A stretch of DNA of 54,503 nucleotides from Paraburkholderia unamae (lineage in GTDB: Bacteria > Pseudomonadota > Gammaproteobacteria > Burkholderiales > Burkholderiaceae): positions 1-54,503 of the forward strand of contig NZ_QLSU01000051.1 of the NCBI RefSeq assembly GCF_003268775.1. The letters are read 5' to 3'. Below, in pieces: positions 24,922-32,968 of the stretch. Within the stretch, counting starts at the first letter, position 1, and each line of letters starts with the position of its first letter. The position numbers and the translations under genes are program-made. The notes beneath the pieces were generated by a model. It was not told the DNA's origin, ran no database searches, and was given only the letters and a program-made list of their open reading frames with translations.

Positions 24922-25815
24922 ATGGAACTGAAGCATCTGCGGGCCTTCGTCGTGCTCGCCGAGGAACTGCATTTCGGCCGGGCGGCGCAGCGGCTGTGCA
25001 TCGTGCAGTCCGCGTTGAGCATGCAGATCAAGGCGCTGGAAGACGAGCTCGACGTGCGGCTGCTGGAGCGCGACCGGCACAAGGTCGCGTTGAGCGAAAC
25101 GGGCAGGCTCTTTCTGCCGGAAGCCCGCGCCACGCTGCATCAGGCGCAGCGCGCCGAGCAGACCGCGCGGCTTTCGGCGCGCGGGGAAATCGGCACGCTG
25201 CGGATCGCCTTCGTCTCGTCGGTCTTGCCCAAGCTCTTGCCCACCCTCATTCGCACCATGCACGAGCGCTACCCGCTCGTGACGCTCGAACTGAAGGACA
25301 TGCCCACGCCGGACCAGATCGCCGCTCTGCACGACAACAAGCTCGACTTCGGGCTGATACGCCTGCCCGTGGCGAGTGCCGGGCTTGAGATTCGCACGGT
25401 GCTTGAGGAGCCCTTCGTCGTGGCGTTGCCGGAGGCGCATCCGCTTGCCGCGCAAGCACTGATCCGGCCGGCGGATCTGCGAGGCTGTCCCGCGTTCGTG
25501 CTGGCGCGCAGGTACGCGCCCGGCTTTCATGACGAATTGCTCGTCGCGCTCAAGCGCGGGGGCGTCGATCTCGAGATCGCCCAGGAGCTGGGCGAATTCA
25601 CGACCATGCTCGCGCTGGTCGCGGCGGGCATGGGCATCGGCATGATTCCGTCCGAGGCCGCCTCGGCCTTGCCGCCCAAAGTCGTGGCCCGCGCGCTCGA
25701 TCTGCGCGATCACCGCGCCGGCATCGGGCTCGCGTACACCGGCCTCGACAATCCCGCGAAGCGCGCGTTGCTCGGCGTGATGGAGGCATGCTTCGGCGGC
25801 GCAGCGGGGAAATAG
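24922..25815 (+). CDS. LysR-family transcriptional regulator
   Basis: A 297-residue LysR regulator. The N-terminal winged helix reads MELKHLRAFVVLAEELHFGRAAQRLCIVQSALSMQIKALE, close in style to BenM/CatM, and is followed by an effector-binding domain from about residue 90 (GTLRIAFVSSVLPKLLPTLI). Start ATG 24922 has ribosome site CAGGAG; in-frame codons upstream run through the operator and are unlikely to be translated. It is divergent from the SDR/propeller/AroE/MHS operon, which it probably controls. The effector could be shikimate, quinate or a sugar acid, judged only from the neighbours. Confidence 0.92.
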   Translation: MELKHLRAFVVLAEELHFGRAAQRLCIVQSALSMQIKALEDELDVRLLERDRHKVALSETGRLFLPEARATLHQAQRAEQTARLSARGEIGTLRIAFVSSVLPKLLPTLIRTMHERYPLVTLELKDMPTPDQIAALHDNKLDFGLIRLPVASAGLEIRTVLEEPFVVALPEAHPLAAQALIRPADLRGCPAFVLARRYAPGFHDELLVALKRGGVDLEIAQELGEFTTMLALVAAGMGIGMIPSEAASALPPKVVARALDLRDHRAGIGLAYTGLDNPAKRALLGVMEACFGGAAGK

Positions 25816-25878
25816 CCAGCGGCGCCAGGGCGCCGGCACGAATGGCGAAATCAGACCAAGGTTTGGCGAATTACGCGG

Positions 25879-25908
25879 TTTCGAACCCTTTCAGGCAACC
25901 GCTATAGT
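25879..25908 (+). promoter_or_regulatory. Possible sigma70 promoter of the cellulose operon
   Basis: A -10-like TATAGT at 25903-25908 has weak -35 candidates 17-18 nt upstream (TTTCGA or TTCGAA at 25879-25885). It lies about 155 nt before bcsD and after the end of the lysR gene. The -35 match is poor, so an activator may be needed. Confidence 0.35.
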
Positions 25909-25994
25909 GGGGCCCAGTCGTGCACGAGGCGGATGCCGTCGAGCCCCGCCTGCCAGGTCGCAGGCATCGAGCATTCACCGATCGGCGCAAGAAC

Positions 25995-26018
25995 AAGCCG
26001 CCCTCATGGGCTTTTTTT
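25995..26018 (+). terminator. Small hairpin with U-tract in the bcsD leader
   Basis: AAGCC (25995-25999) pairs with GGCTT (26009-26013), and an alternative GCCC/GGGC pairing is also possible; both lead into a run of seven T (26012-26018). The stem is short. It could be a weak terminator/attenuator between the promoter and bcsD or the lysR terminator. Confidence 0.4.
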
Positions 26019-26064
26019 GAACGGTTCTAAGGTGTCCTTCAGACCAAACCGGACCAGCGTGCCC

Positions 26065-26520
26065 ATGCCGACTGTCGTCGACGTCCTGCTCGAACAACAT
26101 CTTTCTCTTCAATGGCGCGGTCTGTTGCGCGCCCTGGCCGCCGAGTTCGAATCGCAGTTGAGCCGCGACGAGTTGCGCGAGCTGATGTTTCGCATCGGGG
26201 CGCGCTTCGCCGCCGCCCACCCGCTGCCGCCCTGCGAGTCGACGGCGGGTCTCGCCGTTGCGATCAATGCCCGCTGGAGTGCGATTCAATGGGGTTGCGT
26301 CGAACTCGCGGACGCGGGCGACTCCTTGCGCATCACCCACTATGGCGCGCCGCTCGCCGCGTTCGGCGGCGACGCGCTCGCCTGGAGCCCGGCCTTCCTG
26401 CAAGGCGCCTATCAGACATGGCTCGACGCGATGGGCGCCGCCGATCTCGCCGTCGTTCAGACCGGCGCGCCGGAAGACGGCTTCGTCGTGGCGTTCCAGT
26501 TGGCGCGCGCGCTGGCGTGA
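26065..26520 (+). CDS. bcsD: Cellulose biosynthesis protein BcsD
   Basis: A 151-residue protein of the BcsD family (156 residues in Komagataeibacter). In that genus it forms cylindrical octamers that align the synthase complexes. Recognisable parts are LSLQWRGLLRALAAEFESQLSRDELRELMFRIGARFA, WGCVELADAGDSLRITHYGAP and WSPAFLQGAYQTWL. Start ATG 26065 is taken because homology begins there; upstream in-frame codons overlap the leader hairpin. It is the first gene of the bcs operon. Its presence, with bcsP and bcsQ, marks a type I-like operon. Confidence 0.88.
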   Translation: MPTVVDVLLEQHLSLQWRGLLRALAAEFESQLSRDELRELMFRIGARFAAAHPLPPCESTAGLAVAINARWSAIQWGCVELADAGDSLRITHYGAPLAAFGGDALAWSPAFLQGAYQTWLDAMGAADLAVVQTGAPEDGFVVAFQLARALA

Positions 26521-26598
26521 GGCGAGCCGTCATCGCGTCCGGCGCCACGGCGTCCGGTCCTGGCTCTCGTCCTTGCTCTCTTCTCGGCGGTGAATCTT

Positions 26599-27432
26599 AT
26601 GAGTCCCTCGCGTGACGTCCAGGCGCTCTTCGACCGGTTCGGCGGGGACGCAGCCAGTTATCGGGAAATCGGAATGGAAAACGAGGCGCACGAGGCGCGC
26701 GGCCGCTGGCCGCTGCTTGGCATGATCGATCCGCGTCAGGTCGAACTTCCGGCGGCGGACGCGGATCGCGACGCCACGCCCGCGCGCGACGACACGCCTG
26801 CGCGGGAGCCTGTGGCGCGCGAGGACTCGCAGGCCGTGATGCGCCGCTCCGCGCCCCTCTTCACGCGCTCGCCTCGCCGCGACGTGCCGCCCGTGCTGGC
26901 GAGGGAAACGCCCGCCGCGCCCGAGAGCGCCGAGTTTCGCTTTTTGCCCGTGCCGGGCGCGGGCGACGAAGCGTCGCAAGCCGATGATCGCGGTGCCGTG
27001 CCCGCATCTGCGCGCGCGCCTGCGCCCGTGCAGACCGTGCGCTTCAATCCGGCAGTGAGCGTGGGGTTCGCACAGCCCGGCGCGGCCATGCCCGATACGC
27101 CGGAGATGCCCAGGCCAATGCCTTTGTCGTCGCGTATTGCTCAGCCGGGCGCAACGCCAGCGAACGCGCCGCTGAAAAGGCTTTTCGGCGATACGCGTGC
27201 GGGCGCGGGCGGCCAGCCTTCGGCGTTGCCTGCGCGTGCGCCCCAGGACCCGGAGCGCCTCGACGATCTGTTCGCGCGGCTGCGCGGCGGCGCGCTCAAG
27301 CCGACGCAAGCTGAATTGCGGTCAGAAGCGCGGTCAGAAGCGCGGACCGAATCGCAAGCACAGGACCACGCCGGTTCGTCACACCGACCGTGGTTTCTCA
27401 GGGAAGCAGGCAAGGGAGTGAGCGGGCCATGA
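26599..27432 (+). CDS. bcsP: Proline-rich cellulose synthesis protein with BcsR-like N-terminus (BcsP)
   Basis: A 277-residue, mostly disordered protein. The first ~45 residues (VQALFDRFGGDAASYREIG ... GRWPLLGMID) resemble the small BcsR family, including the WPLL motif. A Pro/Ala/Arg-rich linker follows (about 50-205), then a short helical motif (ERLDDLFARLRGG) and a basic tail. Proline-rich BcsP proteins are known partners of BcsD/BcsQ modules; exact role here is inferred. Start ATG 26599 is preferred over GTG 26590. The stop TGA overlaps the bcsQ ATG in an ATGA junction, implying translational coupling. Confidence 0.8.
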   Translation: MSPSRDVQALFDRFGGDAASYREIGMENEAHEARGRWPLLGMIDPRQVELPAADADRDATPARDDTPAREPVAREDSQAVMRRSAPLFTRSPRRDVPPVLARETPAAPESAEFRFLPVPGAGDEASQADDRGAVPASARAPAPVQTVRFNPAVSVGFAQPGAAMPDTPEMPRPMPLSSRIAQPGATPANAPLKRLFGDTRAGAGGQPSALPARAPQDPERLDDLFARLRGGALKPTQAELRSEARSEARTESQAQDHAGSSHRPWFLREAGKGVSGP

Positions 27433-28217
27433 GAGTCGTGAGTGTGGTGTCGGCCAAGGGCGGCGTTGGCAAGACGACCGTCGCCGCCAACCTCGCCGCG
27501 GTCCTCGCGGCGCAGGGCCGCCGCGTGGCGGCGGTCGATCTCGATCCGCAGAACTCGCTGCGCCTTTATTTCGGCGGCTCGCTCGACAGCGTCGACGGCC
27601 TCTCGCGCGCGGCGTTCACGGGCGCATCCTGGCGCAGCGCGATGTTCGAAGGCAGCGACGGCGTGGCCGTGCTGCCGTTCGGCGCGCTGATCGAGGAGGA
27701 GCAGCACCTGTTCGAGCGCCATCTCGACGAGACGCCGCACTGGCTCGCCCAAGGCCTCGCGACGTTGCGCCTCGGCGAAGCGGACATCGTCATCGTCGAC
27801 ACGCCGCCGGGTTCGTCCGCCTACACGCGCGCCGCGCTCGGCGCCGCGCATTTCGCGATCAACGTCGTGCTGGCGGACGCCGCCTCCTACGCGGCGATTC
27901 CGCAGATGCAGCGCATGATCGACATCTACGCCGCGTCGCGGCCCGAGTTTCTCGGCGAGGGCTACGTGGTCAATCAGGTCGACCAGTCGCGCCAGCTCAA
28001 CAAGGACGTGCTGCGCGTGTTGCGCGGCATGCTGGGCCCGCACATGTTTCCCGGCGTCGTCCACGACGACGAAGGCGTGAGCGAGTCGCTCGCCTGCAAT
28101 ACGACCGTGGTGCGCTACGACACGATGTGCCAGGCCGCCGCCGACATGCGCGAGCTGGGCCGGTGGCTGCTGGGCGCGCTCGAAGCGCCGGTCCTTGCGC
28201 GCAGGAGCCACGCATGA
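27429..28217 (+). CDS. bcsQ: Cellulose synthesis ParA/MinD-like ATPase BcsQ
   Basis: A 262-residue MinD/ParA-like ATPase with the deviant Walker A motif SAKGGVGKTTVAANLA near the N-terminus, switch I DLDPQNSLRLYFG and Walker B VIVDTPPGSSAYTRAAL. BcsQ is needed for cellulose secretion in enterobacteria, where with BcsR it supports assembly of the synthase; polar localisation has also been reported. Here the BcsR-like domain is at the N-terminus of the upstream BcsP. Both ends overlap the neighbours by ATGA (bcsP stop, bcsA start), so the three are tightly coupled. Confidence 0.93.
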   Translation: MRVVSVVSAKGGVGKTTVAANLAAVLAAQGRRVAAVDLDPQNSLRLYFGGSLDSVDGLSRAAFTGASWRSAMFEGSDGVAVLPFGALIEEEQHLFERHLDETPHWLAQGLATLRLGEADIVIVDTPPGSSAYTRAALGAAHFAINVVLADAASYAAIPQMQRMIDIYAASRPEFLGEGYVVNQVDQSRQLNKDVLRVLRGMLGPHMFPGVVHDDEGVSESLACNTTVVRYDTMCQAAADMRELGRWLLGALEAPVLARRSHA

Positions 28218-30439
28218 GCAGCGCGCGCAAGGACGCTCACGCGCCGGACTGTGCGCCGGAGTTCGCGCCGCGCAAGGCCGCTTCGCGCCTCGAACGTTTC
28301 GCCGACGCGCGCTTCTGGGGCAACAAGCCGGTCGCCGTCGTGCTGACGATTTTCTCGCTCGGCGCGATGTTCTTCGTGTTCACGGTGCCGCTCGCGAACA
28401 GCCAGCAACTCGCGTTCGCCCTCTGCTGCTTCATTTGCGCGCTACTGTTTCGCCGCGTCGAAGGCAGCTACGCGACGCTCGTGATGATCATGCTTTCGGT
28501 GCTGGCGTCGGGGCGCTACATGTACTGGCGTCTTACCGAGACCACCTACTGGTCGCGCCCGCTCGACGCGCTGTGGGGCCTGCTGCTGGTGTCGGCGGAA
28601 CTCTATGCGGCGCTCGTGCTGCTGCTCGGCTACTTCCAGACCGCGTGGCCGCTCAGGCGCAAGCCCGTGCCGCTGCCCGCCTCGCGCGCGGACTGGCCGA
28701 CCGTCGACATCTTCATCCCGACCTACAACGAACCGCTCGGCGTGGTGAAGCCGACGATCTACGCGTCGCTCGCGCTCGACTACCCGGCGGACAAGCTCTC
28801 GATCCACGTGCTCGACGACGGCCGCCGCCCCGAGTTCAAGGCGTTCTGCGAGGAAGTGGGCGTCAACTGGACGATCCGCTCGCACAACCGCCACGCCAAG
28901 GCGGGCAACATCAACGAGGCGCTCAAGATCACCAATGGCGAATACCTGGCGATCTTCGACTGCGACCATATTCCGACGCGCTCCTTCCTTCAGGTCTGCC
29001 TAGGCTGGTTCCTGCGCGACAAGAAGCTGTCGATGCTGCAAACGCCGCACCATTTTTTCTCCGCGGACCCGTTCGAGCGCAACCTCGGCACGTTCCGCAA
29101 GGTGCCGAACGAGGGCGAGCTGTTCTACGGTCTCGTGCAGGACGGCAACGATCTGTGGAACGCCACGTTCTTCTGCGGCTCGTGCGCGCTCCTGCGCCGC
29201 TCGATGGTCGAGGAGATCGGCGGCATCGCCGTGGAGACGGTGACCGAGGACGCGCATACGGCGCTCAAGCTGCACCGTCTCGGCTACACCACGGCCTATC
29301 TGGCGATACCGCAGGCCGCGGGACTCGCGACCGAGAGCCTTTCGGGGCATATCGGCCAGCGCATTCGCTGGGCGCGCGGCATGACGCAGATCTTTCGCGT
29401 CGACAATCCGCTGCTGGGCAAGGGGCTCTCGTTCGGCCAGCGCCTGTGCTACCTCAACGCGATGATGCACTTCTTCTATGGCGTGCCGCGTCTCGTCTTC
29501 CTCACGGCGCCGCTGTCGTTCCTGTTCTTCGGGGCGCACGTGATCCAGGCGTCGGCGGCGACCATCGCGCTGTTCGCGTTGCCGCACATGTTCCATGCGA
29601 ACGTGACCAACTCGCGCATGCAGGGCGCGTTCCGGCATTCGTTCTGGGCCGAGGTCTACGAGTCGGTGCTCGCTTCGTACATCACCGCGCCCACGCTGCT
29701 CGCGCTCATCAACCCGAAGCTCGGCAAGTTCAACGTGACGGCCAAGGGCGGCAAGATCGCCGAGAACTACTTCGACTGGGCGATTTCCCGCCCTTACCTC
29801 GTGTTGCTGCTGCTCAACCTGCTCGGCTTCGGGTTCGGCATCTGGCATATCCACGCGTACTGGCACGTCACGAGCGAGGTCAACACGACGATCCTCAATC
29901 TCGCGTGGACCGCCTATAACTCGCTGATTCTCGGCGCGAGCATGGCCGCCGCCAACGAGCGCAAGCAGGTGCGCTCCGTGCACCGCGTCGCGATGACGAT
30001 GCCCGTGATGCTGCGCTTCGGCACCGGGCGCACGCTCGCCTGCGAGACGCTCGACTACTCCGAGGGCGGCGTGGGCGTGAAGCTGCCGCAGAACATCTCG
30101 GTGCCGCTGCACGAGCCGGTCACGGTGTCGCTCTTTCGCGGCGACGAGGAGTACGCGTTCCGGGCGACCGTGAGCTTCACGGAGCCGGGGCGCGCGGGGC
30201 TCCAGTTCGTCGAGATGTCGAAGGACCAGGAATTCAACTTCGTGAATGCGACGTTCTCGCGCGCCGACGCCTGGAGCGGCTGGGCGCAGGGCCGTGAGCC
30301 CGACAGGCCGCTGCGCGCGCTCGCGCAGGTGTGGCTCGCGGGGGCGCACGGCATCGGCGGATTCTTCGGACACCTCTACGGCGACTTCCGCGCATGGGCC
30401 ACGCGCGGCGCAAAACGAACCGCACAAAAAGACAGCTAA
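28214..30439 (+). CDS. bcsA: Cellulose synthase catalytic subunit (c-di-GMP regulated)
   Basis: A 741-residue inner-membrane family-2 glycosyltransferase that polymerises UDP-glucose and threads the chain outward. The catalytic motifs are complete: DDG (201-203), DCD (249-251), TED (344-346) and QRIRW (382-386), plus the gating loop FNVTAKGG. Membrane helices flank the GT domain. The C-terminal PilZ domain has RSVHR (587-591) and DYSEGG (614-619), i.e. RxxxR and DxSxxG, so c-di-GMP activation is expected. ATG 28214 overlaps the bcsQ stop and has ribosome site AGGAG. Confidence 0.97.
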   Translation: MSSARKDAHAPDCAPEFAPRKAASRLERFADARFWGNKPVAVVLTIFSLGAMFFVFTVPLANSQQLAFALCCFICALLFRRVEGSYATLVMIMLSVLASGRYMYWRLTETTYWSRPLDALWGLLLVSAELYAALVLLLGYFQTAWPLRRKPVPLPASRADWPTVDIFIPTYNEPLGVVKPTIYASLALDYPADKLSIHVLDDGRRPEFKAFCEEVGVNWTIRSHNRHAKAGNINEALKITNGEYLAIFDCDHIPTRSFLQVCLGWFLRDKKLSMLQTPHHFFSADPFERNLGTFRKVPNEGELFYGLVQDGNDLWNATFFCGSCALLRRSMVEEIGGIAVETVTEDAHTALKLHRLGYTTAYLAIPQAAGLATESLSGHIGQRIRWARGMTQIFRVDNPLLGKGLSFGQRLCYLNAMMHFFYGVPRLVFLTAPLSFLFFGAHVIQASAATIALFALPHMFHANVTNSRMQGAFRHSFWAEVYESVLASYITAPTLLALINPKLGKFNVTAKGGKIAENYFDWAISRPYLVLLLLNLLGFGFGIWHIHAYWHVTSEVNTTILNLAWTAYNSLILGASMAAANERKQVRSVHRVAMTMPVMLRFGTGRTLACETLDYSEGGVGVKLPQNISVPLHEPVTVSLFRGDEEYAFRATVSFTEPGRAGLQFVEMSKDQEFNFVNATFSRADAWSGWAQGREPDRPLRALAQVWLAGAHGIGGFFGHLYGDFRAWATRGAKRTAQKDS

Positions 30440-30444
30440 GGCAG

Positions 30445-32967
30445 ATGAAGAAAGGGAGAGGATTTTCACCCTCGCGAGCGCGCCTCGCGAGCGTGTTCGC
30501 GTGTGGCCTGGCGCTTGGTCTGTGCGGCCTGCCGTTCGCCGTGGCGGCGGACGGCAAGCCTGGCGCATCCGTGGCGGCCCATACGGCCCAGACGGCCCAT
30601 ACCGCTGCTACGGCCGATACCGTGCCGTTGCCGTCCGCCGCTCGCGCGGCCGATGGCGCGACCGCAGTTGGCGCCGTGCCGCCGCCGGGCGCGGCCAGTG
30701 TGTTCGACGCCCAGGCGGGCGCACAGCCCGCTCTCGGTCTGCCAACGCCGCCGCTCACGCCGGGGCAGCAAAAGCTGCTCGGCGTGCGCGCGCCCACCAC
30801 GGCGAACCCGGGCACGCTCGTGCCGGGCGGCCGCCGGCAGACCCTGACCTTCGCCGACCTCGGCGCGATCGATCCGTTGCAGTTGCGCGGCGTCGACGGG
30901 CAGAACGGCGTGCCGTTCTCGGTGCGCAACGACGAAGTGGTGACGGCCGCGACGCTGCATCTCGTCTATAGCTACTCGCCCGCGCTGCTGCCGGACCTCT
31001 CGCAGCTCAAGGTGCTGATCAACGGCGAAGTGGCCGCCACGCTGCCGGTGCCGCAAGCGCAGGCGGGCACGACGATCGCGCGCGACATCGCGCTCGATCC
31101 GCGCTTCATCACCGAGTTCAATCGCCTGAATGTCCAGTTGATCGGCCATTACACGCGCCGCTGCGAAGATCCCGCCAACTCCACGCTGTGGGCGACGCTC
31201 AGCAACGCGAGTTCGCTCGATCTCACCTACGCCTCGCTGCCGGAAAAGCCGAACCTGGGCGCGCTGCCGCAGCCGTTCTTCGACCGCCGCGACGTGCGCC
31301 GGCTGGAGCTGCCGTTCGTGTTCGCCGACAAGCCCGACGCGGGCACGCTGGAGGCGGCCGGCACGCTCGCTTCGTGGTTCGGCGCGCTCGCGGGTTATCG
31401 CGGCGCGCTCTTTCCCGCGCAGCTCGGCAGCGCGCCGCTTTCGGGCAACGCCGTGGTGTTCGCGCTCGCCGACTCGCATCCGGACGGCCTGACGCTGCCG
31501 CCCGTGAGCGGCCCGACGCTCGCCGTGGTGGAGCGCGCCGCGCCCGCGCGCGGCCAGTTGCTGCTCGTGCTCGGGCGCAACAGCGAGGAGCTGAAGACGG
31601 CCGCGAGCGCGCTCGCGCTCGGCCAGAACACGCTCTCGGGCACGAGCGTGACGATCGGCCAGCTCACCACGCTCAAACCGCGCGTGCCCTACGACGCCCC
31701 GAACTGGCTGCCCTCCGACCGCCCGGTGCGCTTTGGCGAACTCGCCGACGAACGCGCGCTCACGGTGACGGGCTACGACGCCGGTCCGATCTCGATCAAT
31801 CTGCACGTGCCGCCCGATGTCTTCACCTGGAACACGAAGGGCGCGCCGATCGACCTGCTCTACCGCTACACCGTGCGCCCGCGGCCCGATCGCTCGTCGC
31901 TGAACATAAGCGTCAACAACACCTTCGTGCAGGCGTTGCAGATTCCGGCCGAAGATCCGTCACGCTTCAGCATCAACCGCTTCCTCGGCCGCTTCGGCGC
32001 GGTGGCTTACTCGACGGGCGCGGCGCGCCGCATCGTCCATGTTCCGCCCTTGCTGCTCACGCCGCGCGCGCAACTGCGCCTGCATTACTTCTACGACATC
32101 CCCGACACGGGCGAATGCTCGGGGCGTTTGCTGCGCGATGTCGAAGGCACGATCGACCCCGACTCGACCATCGACCTCTCGTCGTTCCCGCACTACATGG
32201 CGTTGCCGGACCTCGCGGCGTTCGCCAACAGCGGTTTCCCGTTCACGCGCATGGCCGACCTTTCCGAGACGGCCGTGATCCTGCCGGACGAGCCGACCGG
32301 CGGCGACTACAGCCTGTTCCTGCTGGCCATGGGCCGCATGGGCGAGTCGACGGGCTACCCGGTGACGGGCGCGACGGTGGCAAGCGCGGCCGACGTCGAC
32401 ACGCTCGCCGACAAGGACCTGATCGTGCTCGGCGGTCCCGGCCGTCAGCCGCTGCTTTCGCGCTGGGCGAAGTCGATGCCGTTCTCGAGCGACGGCGGCA
32501 CGAGCCGCTTCACGCTCACCGACGCCGTGTACCAGTTCCAGGACTGGTGGCACGGCCCGCACGGCGTCGAGCGCACCACGGCGCGCGCCGATCTCTCGCT
32601 CGTGAGCAACGGCGGCAGCGCGCTGATGGCGGGCTTCGAGTCGCCGTTGAAGCCGGGCCGCAGCGTGGTCGCGCTGATCACCTCGCCCGGCGCGCCGGAA
32701 GCCGACATGGCCTCGGCGCTGCTCGACGCCGACGTGCTGCCGCAGGTGCAGGGCGCGATGGCCGTGATTCACGGCCGCTCGGTCACGGTGACCTCGAACG
32801 GCAACTTCTATTACGTCGGCAAGCTCACGCCGCTCGAATACGTGCGCTGGGTGCTTTCCTCGCACCCCATGCTGTTGCTGCTCGGCGGCGTGATCGCCGC
32901 GCTCGTGATCGCCGCGCTGTTTTACCGGATGCTGCGCAGCGTGGCTGCGCGCCGGCTCAAGGAATGA
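30445..32967 (+). CDS. bcsB: Cellulose synthase periplasmic subunit BcsB
   Basis: An 840-residue BcsB. A signal peptide (LASVFACGLALGLCGLPFAVAA) is followed by an Ala/Thr/Pro-rich stretch (to about 115), then paired carbohydrate-binding and flavodoxin-like domains and a C-terminal membrane anchor (MLLLLGGVIAALVIAALFYRML) that packs against BcsA. Characteristic segments are LTFADLGAIDPLQLRGVDG, NRLNVQLIGHYTRRCEDP and QLRLHYFYDIPDTGECSG. It starts 5 nt after bcsA with AAGG as ribosome site. The long low-complexity N-terminus after the signal is somewhat larger than in enterobacterial BcsB. Confidence 0.95.
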   Translation: MKKGRGFSPSRARLASVFACGLALGLCGLPFAVAADGKPGASVAAHTAQTAHTAATADTVPLPSAARAADGATAVGAVPPPGAASVFDAQAGAQPALGLPTPPLTPGQQKLLGVRAPTTANPGTLVPGGRRQTLTFADLGAIDPLQLRGVDGQNGVPFSVRNDEVVTAATLHLVYSYSPALLPDLSQLKVLINGEVAATLPVPQAQAGTTIARDIALDPRFITEFNRLNVQLIGHYTRRCEDPANSTLWATLSNASSLDLTYASLPEKPNLGALPQPFFDRRDVRRLELPFVFADKPDAGTLEAAGTLASWFGALAGYRGALFPAQLGSAPLSGNAVVFALADSHPDGLTLPPVSGPTLAVVERAAPARGQLLLVLGRNSEELKTAASALALGQNTLSGTSVTIGQLTTLKPRVPYDAPNWLPSDRPVRFGELADERALTVTGYDAGPISINLHVPPDVFTWNTKGAPIDLLYRYTVRPRPDRSSLNISVNNTFVQALQIPAEDPSRFSINRFLGRFGAVAYSTGAARRIVHVPPLLLTPRAQLRLHYFYDIPDTGECSGRLLRDVEGTIDPDSTIDLSSFPHYMALPDLAAFANSGFPFTRMADLSETAVILPDEPTGGDYSLFLLAMGRMGESTGYPVTGATVASAADVDTLADKDLIVLGGPGRQPLLSRWAKSMPFSSDGGTSRFTLTDAVYQFQDWWHGPHGVERTTARADLSLVSNGGSALMAGFESPLKPGRSVVALITSPGAPEADMASALLDADVLPQVQGAMAVIHGRSVTVTSNGNFYYVGKLTPLEYVRWVLSSHPMLLLLGGVIAALVIAALFYRMLRSVAARRLKE

Positions 32968-32968
32968 C

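Noticed and set aside
25816..26064. c-di-GMP riboswitch upstream of the cellulose operon
   Set aside because: No GEMM-like conserved core or fold was seen; control by c-di-GMP is explained by the PilZ domain of BcsA.
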